Shown piece after piece: positions 32,498 through 39,020 of a DNA stretch of 39,020 bases. The notes under the pieces are model-generated. The model saw only the letters and a program-made list of their open reading frames with translations. It was not told the origin of the DNA and made no database searches. This DNA comes from Chloroflexota bacterium. GTDB lineage: Bacteria; Chloroflexota; Anaerolineae; Anaerolineales; UBA11579. Location of the stretch: positions 1-39,020 of the forward strand of contig VRUJ01000041.1 of the NCBI GenBank assembly GCA_019456165.1. Direction: 5' to 3'. The position numbers and the translations under genes were made by a program. Position 1 is the stretch's first letter. Every line of letters begins with the position of its first letter.

Positions 32498-34903
32498 ATG
32501 AGTAATTCAGAAACTCAAAAGAAACTAACTGCACTCAGAACTTATTTATTTGCCGGATTCACGGCATTAGGGGCAGCATTCTTGTATCTTTGGAACCTGC
32601 GCAGGGAGAAAAGCGCCCAATCACCGCGTGATCCAATCCAAGAGCAAAATAATACAGCATCTCAAACCCCCCAAAGCGAACCTGAAATCAGCCTTGCAGT
32701 TGAAAATCTGCCTCAGAAGATAAATTTAAAGCCCGGAGCGCGCCTCGAACTGAGGGTGGACACCCCCGCCAGGGCAGAAACCGCGCATCACGAACAAGGC
32801 AGCCAGCCGCACATAACCATCTCGGTATCGATCGAGGAGGGCAGTAATAAACGATCTGGGATTTTTGGCTGGATTAGCAACCGTGTGAAAAACTGGCCGT
32901 ATTCATTAGCCCAAACTCTGTTCGTCGGAGCTTTAGTCATTTATTTGGCGACCAGGCTGATCGGTCTAACCGATTATCCTATCTTCTTCTTCACGGATGA
33001 AGCAATCCAAACCAACTTGGCAGCAGATTTCATGCGCGACAGCTTCAGAAACCACGACAGCGAACTTTGGCCCACATATTTCAAGAATGTGGATAAATAC
33101 AGCTTAAGCCTTTCTGTGTATGCCCAAATAATCCCCTATCAATTATTCGGGAGGTCTGTTTTCGTCACTCGGGCAGTTTCCGTTTTGATTGGCACTCTCG
33201 GGGCGGTGTGGGTGGGGTTGATCTTGCGAGATATCTTCAAGATTCGCTACTGGTGGAGTGGAGTATTGCTGCTATCTATCACTCCGGGTTGGTTCTTGCA
33301 TTCCCGCACAGCCTTCGAGACAGCCATGATGGCCGCCTTTTACGCGGGGTTCCTCTATTATTACCTCATGTACCGCAACAAAAACCCGCGTATGCTATAT
33401 CTTGCTTTAATATGGGGAGCCGCAGCTTTTTATACATACAATCCCGGTCGTGTTGTGATGGTGGTCTCCGGTCTATTCCTGCTATTTTCAGATCTGCGCT
33501 ACCACCTCGCCAACCGAAAAACGGCCTTAAAAGGATTGGGGCTGTTGGTCCTATTGGCTTTGCCATTTGTGCGTTTCATGAACAATCACCCCACTGCTGC
33601 CGAAGACCAAATGCGTTCCTTGGCATCTTATTGGCTGCACCCTATCCCACTCACCGAGAAGCTAACCACTTTTTGGTCAGAGTATATTTATGGACTTGAC
33701 CCCCGCTATTGGTTTTTTAGCAATGCGCGGGATCTGCCGCGCCACATCATGGGCGGGTACAGCCAAATTATGACGCCGACTCTGCTGTTTGCTGTTATCG
33801 GGTTGGGCCTTATTCTTTGGGGATTCCGCAAATCAGCCTACCGCACGCTGTTATTCGCCCTGCTGGCGGCGCCTTCCGGAGCTGCGTTGGTGGAAACTGG
33901 TATTACGCGTGCCCTCGTTTTCGTCATTCCAGCCACCATTTTGATAGCTCTGGGGTTGAATTACTCCCTTGATTGGCTGTCAAGAGTCCGCAAATTTCGT
34001 CCAAATACGTTAACGATTAGCTTATTTGCCATCCTTGCGTTGGTGAACATCAATCTCACCAGAGATGCACTTATCAACGGACCTACCTGGCACACCAACT
34101 ACAGTTTGGGTGGTATGCAGTACGGCGCGCAGCAAGCTTTTGCTGCCATTGATGAATTCCTCGAAGAAAACCCCACCGATACTCTTCTCTTCTCACCAAC
34201 CTGGACAAACGGGGCGCACGTGGTGGCTACTTTTTTCTTCCCAGAATATTTACCATTCCAGATTGGCAGTATTAATGGGCATCTTTTCCACCTTTTACCA
34301 TTGGATGATGCTACAGTTTTCGTAAGCACTCCAGAGGAATATGAACTGGTTACAACCTCGGGAAAATTCACCGATATTAATATCGAGCGGATCGTCCCCT
34401 ATCCGGATGGAAACCCCGGTTTTTACTTCCTGCGCTTGCGTTATGTGGATAATATTGCAGAAATTTTAGCTGCCGAACAAGAAGAACGTCGAATATTGCT
34501 CGAAAAATTGCTGGTGATAGATAAGGAGTTGGTACAGGTAAGGTATTCTATGCTGGATATGGGCGCGATCGAATCGCTGTTTGACGGCGATCAATTCACT
34601 GTCGGGCGCACATTTGAAGCCAATCCTTTTGTGCTTGAACTGAATTTTCCTAGCCCACGCGATATAAGCGGATTACGCATCGTGCTTGGCAGCGCCACAA
34701 TGGAGATCAACGTTTTTATTTTCCCCACGCCTGAGGGAGAGCCGGTGAATTTCACAGGCATCTACGGAGGCAGCGTAGAAGCTCCTGAGATCGAATTCGA
34801 TTTTGGAGAAACGGTCAGCGTGCAAAGAATACGCATCGAATTTAAAGACCTCGGCCAGGGTGAGCCCGGCCACGTACACATTTGGGAGATTGGATTCGAG
34901 TGA
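32498..34903 (+). CDS. GT39-type membrane glycosyltransferase with C-terminal beta domain
   Basis: An 801-residue protein. After one N-terminal transmembrane helix comes a charged, Gln/Glu/Pro-rich cytoplasmic-looking stretch (to about 130), then a polytopic GT-C core with the acidic loop FFTDEAIQTNLAADFM and helices through about residue 510. A long extracytoplasmic C-terminus follows; its last ~100 residues (FPSPRDISGLRIVLG ... VQRIRIEFKDLG ... HVHIWEIGFE) look like a discoidin-type beta-sandwich. It would transfer a sugar from a lipid donor at the membrane surface. It starts 39 bp after the acyl-CoA dehydrogenase. Confidence 0.8.
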   Translation: MSNSETQKKLTALRTYLFAGFTALGAAFLYLWNLRREKSAQSPRDPIQEQNNTASQTPQSEPEISLAVENLPQKINLKPGARLELRVDTPARAETAHHEQGSQPHITISVSIEEGSNKRSGIFGWISNRVKNWPYSLAQTLFVGALVIYLATRLIGLTDYPIFFFTDEAIQTNLAADFMRDSFRNHDSELWPTYFKNVDKYSLSLSVYAQIIPYQLFGRSVFVTRAVSVLIGTLGAVWVGLILRDIFKIRYWWSGVLLLSITPGWFLHSRTAFETAMMAAFYAGFLYYYLMYRNKNPRMLYLALIWGAAAFYTYNPGRVVMVVSGLFLLFSDLRYHLANRKTALKGLGLLVLLALPFVRFMNNHPTAAEDQMRSLASYWLHPIPLTEKLTTFWSEYIYGLDPRYWFFSNARDLPRHIMGGYSQIMTPTLLFAVIGLGLILWGFRKSAYRTLLFALLAAPSGAALVETGITRALVFVIPATILIALGLNYSLDWLSRVRKFRPNTLTISLFAILALVNINLTRDALINGPTWHTNYSLGGMQYGAQQAFAAIDEFLEENPTDTLLFSPTWTNGAHVVATFFFPEYLPFQIGSINGHLFHLLPLDDATVFVSTPEEYELVTTSGKFTDINIERIVPYPDGNPGFYFLRLRYVDNIAEILAAEQEERRILLEKLLVIDKELVQVRYSMLDMGAIESLFDGDQFTVGRTFEANPFVLELNFPSPRDISGLRIVLGSATMEINVFIFPTPEGEPVNFTGIYGGSVEAPEIEFDFGETVSVQRIRIEFKDLGQGEPGHVHIWEIGFE

Positions 34904-34977
34904 CATTTTACGTTTTTTGTCAAACTGTGCGGTCACGAAGAGCGGAGAATCCCCTAGCTTGAGGCTTTGAAACTCAA

Positions 34978-35006
34978 CCTTGCGAAGGTTTGAAACCTTC
35001 GCAAGG
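34978..35006. terminator. 29-bp REP-like hairpin
   Basis: A 13-bp perfect stem (CCTTGCGAAGGTT with its complement) around a TGA loop. It lies between two convergent genes and could terminate transcription in both directions. A half-site of the same sequence (TTTGAAAC and TTCGCAAG) occurs near 37968-37980. Confidence 0.6.
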
Positions 35007-35077
35007 GTGATTTTCTTCTTTGATTATATGCCCACATATAGGGCTACTTGTGGATTTCACCCCCATAATCTCGGATA

Positions 35078-35719
35078 TTAAACCTCGTTCTGGAACAAAT
35101 CAGCAGAATTCGGTGCAAATATGGTGCAGTTTTGCGATTCAAGTGGGGTCAAGAGCTCATCCATAAGCTCAGCGACTTCTTCCTGCTTGCTCGGGATCAT
35201 ATGTCCGTACACATCCAACGTAATGCTTGGCTTAGCGTGACCCAATCTATTTGAAACGATCAGGATGGGGATGCCGTTGTTGAGCATCAGGGACGCCGCA
35301 GTATGTCGCAAGTCGTGGAAACGGATTTCCGGAAGCCCTACCTCCTGGATGACTGCCTTGAAGCGGGATACCAGTTTTCTGCGATCCATCGGCCTCCCGT
35401 CTTCATCGGGGAAGATGAGATCCCACTCGTTCCATTGCCCTCTCCCTACCTGATTCTCGGCGAACTGCTCCGTGAGGTGTTTGCGCAGGATTGCTGTTGC
35501 GGTATCACCCAAAAGAATTGTCCGCCTTCCAGGAGCAGGCGTTATGGTGGGTGTAGGTAATGAAGGTAATGGGGTTGGCATGGGACTTAGGGAAGAACTC
35601 AACCCGCTGACATATTGGCACACTGAAAATATTGCCCAGCACATCAATAGCCCGAGCAAAATCCTGCCGATCTTGCCCAGAGCCACACCGGCTCTTTTTA
35701 GAAACCCTTTTTGTGACAT
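35078..35719 (-). pseudogene. chimeric truncated tyrosine recombinase
   Basis: A 213-residue frame joining two unrelated parts. Residues of about 1-64 are a membrane-anchored Thr/Pro-rich lead (MSQKGFLKRAG, a hydrophobic helix, then PTPLPSLPTPTITPAPG). From residue 65 it is the C-terminal half of a phage-type tyrosine recombinase: HDLRHTAAS (His-x-x-Arg), LGHAKPSITLDVYGH (second His and the catalytic Tyr). The first catalytic Arg region and the N-terminal arm/core-binding domain are gone. It cannot be a working integrase; it reads as a fusion left by deletion or insertion. Confidence 0.8.
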
Positions 35720-35921
35720 CGCGGCCTTCTCACCCTAAGCTGTCTCACAGGCTCTGAAACGATACAGTGAATTCAGCTTGTGATTTGAACTGTCCCGTAT
35801 GTGCACAGCTAGAATGCGGGGACGACCGGGAGAAATACCTGTAGCTTTAGAATTCGCTTATTCTGTTCTCACCTTGCTTGACTCTCGCAGTGCAAGCTAG
35901 CTGGGTTGAAAAAGAAGGCTA

Positions 35922-37058
35922 TTACGGTGAAGTCACAGTCAGCGTAAAGGTATCACTGAAGCCGAGTGATTCACCGAATTGATCGTAGGCATAGACGACC
36001 CAATTATAGACTCCGGAAGAAAGCGTCTGTGTGAGGGAGAAGCTGGTATCGCTGGTCTGGACGAAATCCAGCACTTTATCACCGCGATCATCCTTGTTGT
36101 ACATGTGGATCTTATAAGAGGTTGCCAACCCATGCACCTGCCAAGTCAGGGTGATATTCGATCCTGGGACGCTGGATCCATCCAACGGTGATAGGAGCAC
36201 CAGGTAACAACTGTGCGGTTGGTCGGTAACTTTGAACCGGCTCCAGCCATCGTTCTCTGCGATCAGGATTCCCTGGGCGTTGTAAGCCTCGATTTTCCAG
36301 GAGTATTCACACAATTGGAGCGCCGTCTCGATCATTAGGCTGGTTTCAGTCACAATACGGCTGCCTATGATCACTCCGGCCAGGTCTGAATGAAAGGAGA
36401 CTTCATAATAGGTCGCATCCGGGTATGGCTCCCAACTTAGGGTGGGGTTGGCTGAGCTGATCACCTGGTCCTCGCTAGGGCTGATCAATTTGAGGTCTAG
36501 TTTAAGGGTGTGAAAATCGCCGACATTGATGACCTCATCGGCGGGGATCTCAAAGTCTTTGGCATTCAGCACAAAAGAGCTGATGAACAACCAGGTGTCT
36601 TGATCTAGCGCATGGAAAGCCAGGCCGTAAGTGCCGGGAGGGATATCCAGGAACAGGTAGATGCCATTGGAGTCCGTAAGGGTGGGATATTCCGCTCCCT
36701 GACAGCCCCCGAAAAACTTGATCTCATCACAAAGTTTGACATCGATTCCAACAGCAGGCTGGCCATTCCACAGCAGTCGGCCATACACTCCCCCGGTGCC
36801 TGCTTTGGGTGGAGTGCCCTGGTACACCAAGGGCGTCGGAGTTGGCGGCCCGGCTGGTAATGGCGGTTGTTCTTGGGCCTGGGCTGGTTGCTGCTCGGCC
36901 TCCTCGAGGGGCGCGCCTTCTGTTTCCTTGGCCGCAGGTTGCTCACCAATCTCCTCTCCGGTTGGGGCTAGGCCGTAGCCAAATATGGTGCATGCCAATT
37001 GCGCCAGTACCAGAACGCTCGCAGCAACCAGTACCAATTTAATATTCTTTGATGACAT
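35922..37058 (-). CDS. exported protein with carboxypeptidase-regulatory and FN3/Ig-like domains
   Basis: A 378-residue protein. The N-terminus is a signal peptide or anchor (KLVLVAASVLVLAQLAC); the residue three before the Cys is Gln, so the lipobox is not canonical. A Glu/Gln/Pro-rich linker follows, then a carboxypeptidase-regulatory-like beta domain (GVYGRLLWNGQPAVGIDVKL ... DSNGIYLFLDIPPGTYGL) and two Ig/FN3-like repeats each with an SPxxG/NPxLSWE pattern. AGGAGG at 37064-37069 sets the ATG at 37058. Probably an envelope or secreted adhesive protein; partner unknown. Confidence 0.8.
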   Translation of the reverse strand: MSSKNIKLVLVAASVLVLAQLACTIFGYGLAPTGEEIGEQPAAKETEGAPLEEAEQQPAQAQEQPPLPAGPPTPTPLVYQGTPPKAGTGGVYGRLLWNGQPAVGIDVKLCDEIKFFGGCQGAEYPTLTDSNGIYLFLDIPPGTYGLAFHALDQDTWLFISSFVLNAKDFEIPADEVINVGDFHTLKLDLKLISPSEDQVISSANPTLSWEPYPDATYYEVSFHSDLAGVIIGSRIVTETSLMIETALQLCEYSWKIEAYNAQGILIAENDGWSRFKVTDQPHSCYLVLLSPLDGSSVPGSNITLTWQVHGLATSYKIHMYNKDDRGDKVLDFVQTSDTSFSLTQTLSSGVYNWVVYAYDQFGESLGFSDTFTLTVTSP

Positions 37059-37063
37059 CTCTT

Positions 37064-37069
37064 CCTCCT
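37064..37069 (-). promoter_or_regulatory. Shine-Dalgarno deciding the exported-protein start
   Basis: AGGAGG, 5 nt before the ATG at 37058. It rules out the longer in-frame start at 37112. Confidence 0.65.
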
Positions 37070-37113
37070 CTGAAATGGAGTGGATAATACGCGGAGGACA
37101 TCTATTTATCAAT

Positions 37114-37446
37114 TCAATTGAAATTATTCAATATGCGAACCGGCAAGTCAGGATCCTTGATAAATTTGATCAGAAAGTCGTCCACAATATTTCCGCCCTC
37201 ATAATAAAGACTCTTTGCGGCAGAGGCACGAACGGCGGGGGCAGCGCTCTTAATCTCCTCGATATTGTCCCGGATGTCCTCAGGGGGGCGCAGTATAGCG
37301 AGCGCGTTGATTGCCGCTTGACTTATTTGAGGGTCTATGTGCTTGCTGGCTTTCTCTAGAGCGCGGATATACTTGTTAGCGGCAAGCTTTTCAATATTTA
37401 TGATTTTTCGATCCTTCCTCAGATACGAATAAGTCCTTAGGCTATG
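37114..37446 (-). pseudogene. start-less HEAT-like ORF fragment
   Basis: An open minus-strand frame of 111 codons ending in TGA at 37114-37116, reaching to a TAG at 37447-37449. It has no ATG, GTG or TTG; the only near-start is CTG at 37420-37422. The peptide contains two helical-repeat units (KYIRALEKASKHIDPQIS ... APAVRASAAKSLYYE ... DPDLPVRILNNF) typical of HEAT repeats. It is probably an N-terminally truncated gene remnant, part of the decayed region around the recombinase. Confidence 0.6.
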
Positions 37447-37453
37447 CTATACT
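37445..37453 (+). promoter_or_regulatory. extended -10 facing the putative structured RNA
   Basis: TGCTATACT on the plus strand. The only feature downstream before 38021 is the terminator at 37496-37530, so it would give a short RNA of about 70 nt. Confidence 0.4.
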
Positions 37454-37495
37454 TATCACGCGCAAAGAGGGCGCTACCCGTGCCTCCAATGCGCT

Positions 37496-37530
37496 GCCTC
37501 GGCAGACCAACATCTGCCGGGGCGTTTTTA
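37496..37530 (+). terminator. intrinsic terminator
   Basis: An 11-bp stem (GCCTCGGCAGA with TCTGCCGGGGC) around a CCAACA loop, followed by GTTTTTA. Strong on the plus strand; the minus strand lacks a U tract here. Confidence 0.75.
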
Positions 37531-37537
37531 TTCACAA

Positions 37538-37566
37538 ACAAAAAACCGACCTATTAAGGGTCGGTT
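37538..37566 (-). terminator. intrinsic terminator of the putative RNA
   Basis: An 8-bp stem (AACCGACC with GGTCGGTT) around a 7-nt loop, followed on the minus strand by a U-rich run. It ends the putative RNA at 37538-37742. Confidence 0.75.
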
Positions 37567-37742
37567 TCGCCACTCGCTCCCCAGAGACCTTGCTATGAAA
37601 TCAGCAAAGCAACCAACTTGTGTCTCTGGATCAAAGCGTCCCAGGGAAATGAAACAATTACGTGATTGTTATTAACCTGACCACAACCTCCTACCAATAC
37701 ATATTGGAGTTATAATCAAACCACCACGATTTAATCTTGTAT
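37538..37742 (-). ncRNA. putative structured non-coding RNA
   Basis: About 200 nt with no good ORF, bounded by a near-consensus promoter (37749-37777) and an intrinsic terminator. Predicted stems with perfect pairing: CCAATA/TATTGG (37694-37707), AACAAT/ATTGTT (37653-37670), CCAGAGAC/GTCTCTGG (37581-37629) enclosing TTGCT/AGCAA (37590-37607), and the terminator stem (37544-37566). I compared it by eye with 6S, SRP and tmRNA features and saw no match. It could be a regulatory RNA, a leader cut off from a lost gene, or part of the decayed element around it. Confidence 0.55.
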
Positions 37743-37748
37743 GATATC

Positions 37749-37777
37749 ACTATATCGGATAACACATTGTGAGTCAA
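37749..37777 (-). promoter_or_regulatory. promoter of the putative RNA
   Basis: TTGACT, exactly 17 bp, then TATAGT on the minus strand. Predicted transcription start near 37742. Among the best promoter matches in the window. Confidence 0.65.
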
Positions 37778-38020
37778 TGATAAATTTATAATCTACCAAT
37801 TAGGGTATGTTTTACCTACTTAAAGCAATCAACTGAATATATGATGGCAGAGTCGCCTTTCCAGTCTGGTTTCGGTGCAATTCTGGTGCAAATAGGGTGG
37901 AAACTGTGGAAATTATGGACACTGTAGACAGTGTACTATAGAGTAGACGCGTCTCCCGCTGATTTGAAACTTTCGCAAGATTACAAGTCTATTTAAACAA
38001 CAAAGAAATATTCTAACAAT

Positions 38021-38842
38021 ATGCAAAAAACCAGCATCCAACCCACTAAGCCCAGTTTATGGGCGCGCATCGTTGGCGCCCTGCGCTGGACGCGCGCCAG
38101 CTACACCCTGATGAGCGCATTCATCGCTTTGCTATTCTTGATCGGATATGTGTGGTGGCCGCTGATAGATGAATACCTGGGAACCATAAATCCCAAAGTA
38201 CCCCTATGGCGGCAGCTCGATTGGCTGCTGCTGGGAAATTTCGCGATGATGTCTTTGCTGATCATGGCAAATGCGGATATCAAAGCTGACCTGCCTATTG
38301 TGGTGATCGGCTTTTTCGGCGGCCTGGTGATTGAAAGCTGGGGCACGCAAACCGAATTATGGACGTATTACACAAATGAACGCCCTCCTTTGTGGATCAT
38401 CCCGGCCTGGCCCATTGCCAGCTTATCCATCGACCGGCTTTACAGACTGCTCAAAAAAATTCTGCGCAATTTGCCCGAGAAGCTCATTTCAGGCTTGTAC
38501 TGGCTGGTGCTGCCTGCTTTTTTCGCCCTGATGCTTGCTTTCACATGGCCGACGGTGGATAAATCTTTGACCCTCGTGGCGCTGATATTTTGCACCTTCC
38601 TGATACTCACACCGACCAACCCGCGCGGCGCTATCCTTACCTTTATCGCAGGGACAGGTTTGGGCTATTTCCTGGAGCTGTGGGGCACTACGCGTCTGAC
38701 CTGGGTATATTACACCCAAGAAACCCCCCCGCTCTTCGCCGTTTTAGCCCACGGGATAGCCGCGCTGGCTTTTTGGCGCGTTCTGGGTTTGTATAAGATC
38801 TTTGCTGAGAGGTTTGCAAAGAGGGAATTTGAAAGCCAGTAA
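38021..38842 (+). CDS. polytopic membrane protein with internal duplication
   Basis: A 273-residue protein with about seven or eight predicted helices. Two similar segments occur: GLVIESWGTQTELWTYYTNERPPL (around residues 100-123) and GYFLELWGTTRLTWVYYTQETPPL (around 220-243), each followed by a hydrophobic Ala-rich helix. This suggests a two-fold repeat with a conserved ExWGTxxxxWxYYT motif per half, possibly at a membrane face. I do not recognise the family by name. No neighbours are close; the upstream region holds the structured RNA candidate. Confidence 0.75.
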   Translation: MQKTSIQPTKPSLWARIVGALRWTRASYTLMSAFIALLFLIGYVWWPLIDEYLGTINPKVPLWRQLDWLLLGNFAMMSLLIMANADIKADLPIVVIGFFGGLVIESWGTQTELWTYYTNERPPLWIIPAWPIASLSIDRLYRLLKKILRNLPEKLISGLYWLVLPAFFALMLAFTWPTVDKSLTLVALIFCTFLILTPTNPRGAILTFIAGTGLGYFLELWGTTRLTWVYYTQETPPLFAVLAHGIAALAFWRVLGLYKIFAERFAKREFESQ

Positions 38843-38874
38843 TTTTCTACCAACCTGTGAGAGATTCTTCAGTC

Positions 38875-38889
38875 GATGGCTTCGCCATC
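38875..38889. repeat. small REP-like hairpin
   Basis: GATGGC-TTC-GCCATC, a 6-bp stem with a 3-nt loop, in a 178-bp tail without genes. The context (GAGATTCTTCAGTC before it) resembles common dispersed REP-type sequences, but only one copy is present here. Confidence 0.4.
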
Positions 38890-39020
38890 TCCATCCATTA
38901 GACTATGGTAAGTCGAACAAGAGTTGAATAAGTCTATGCCTCTCTAAAAGGATCATACCTTAGATTCTGATGAAGACCCAGCTCTTGTGTGGATAAAGCT
39001 AAATAAGTAATAACGTAAAA

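Larger units (their letters stand above)
37447..38020. other. long intergenic region with RNA-like signals
   Basis: 574 bp without a gene. It holds the putative minus-strand RNA (37538-37742) with its promoter and terminator, a short plus-strand transcript unit, a 6-bp hairpin at 37919-37934, the 20-bp direct repeat at 37871-37890, and a half copy of the 34978 hairpin near 37968-37980. Confidence 0.6.

Noticed and set aside
35078..35719. A functional integrase
   Set aside because: The first catalytic Arg region and the N-terminal arm/core-binding domain are missing; replaced by an unrelated membrane anchor.
36985..37359. Plus-strand ORF across the start of the exported-protein gene
   Set aside because: It is antisense to the start of the exported protein and to the HEAT-like frame and has no protein-like pattern of its own.
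37538..37742. 6S RNA, tmRNA or SRP RNA
   Set aside because: The putative transcript lacks a 6S-like closed terminal stem with central bubble, has no tRNA-like end or tag ORF, and lacks the SRP GGAAGC region.

Overview
The window looks like a chromosomal segment of a Chloroflexota bacterium, most likely Anaerolineae. This rests on several exported or membrane-anchored proteins with long Thr/Pro-rich linkers (1063, 8527, 35078), the mix of household genes (gatCAB, xseAB, an Ap4A-phosphorylase-type HIT protein, thiolase, acyl-CoA dehydrogenase), the GT39-type membrane glycosyltransferases, and abundant short palindromic repeats. No rRNA, tRNA or CRISPR array was found. The taxonomic call is inference from gene content.

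Layout. 1-700 is gene-poor and holds a small ORF remnant and a palindromic repeat. 707-1896 carries two tandem membrane-anchored paralogues. 2032-3938 is a tight two-gene unit: a GHKL (Hsp90/MORC-like) ATPase and an Ig-like plus helical partner. 4001-7729 (minus) is a surface-glycan block: two GT-A-type glycosyltransferases, a PAPS sulfotransferase and a PIG-L deacetylase. 7846-10572 holds a CoA-binding protein, a lipoprotein, a two-helix membrane protein and a Cys-rich small protein. 10600-12648 has xseBA (minus) divergent from a HIT gene. 12645-18698 runs mostly plus: an AT-rich membrane protein, thiolase, DinB-like protein, a MITE-like element, a GMC oxidoreductase, a DAO-type oxidoreductase and a MmcQ/YjbR protein. 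19135-24366 is minus: a zinc-ribbon membrane protein, B3/4 protein, CPBP protease, GT39 enzyme, GNAT and a CDP-alcohol phosphatidyltransferase.

24403-30972 is the gatC-gatA ... gatB region on the minus strand. gatC and gatA are coupled, but gatB is separated from them by about 3.2 kb of accessory DNA: an AlkD-like DNA glycosylase translationally coupled to a TIR-domain protein, then two near-identical 411-bp cassettes. Each cassette holds a GIY-YIG nuclease gene bounded by inverted REP-like repeats. A 34-bp copy of the gatB 5' end lies between the cassettes, which points to a tandem duplication.

31301-34903 is an acyl-CoA dehydrogenase and a large GT39-type membrane protein. 35078-38000 looks like a small decayed insertion: a chimeric, truncated tyrosine recombinase, an exported Ig/FN3-type protein, a start-less HEAT-like ORF, and a non-coding stretch. 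That stretch has a near-consensus minus-strand promoter, several perfect hairpins and an intrinsic terminator, consistent with an unannotated structured RNA of about 200 nt. A short convergent plus-strand transcript with its own terminator faces it. A membrane protein with an internal duplication (38021) closes the window.

Best candidates for something undescribed: the REP-bounded GIY-YIG cassettes, the putative structured RNA near 37.6 kb, the ATPase/partner pair at 2-4 kb, and the AlkD-TIR pair inserted in the gat locus.
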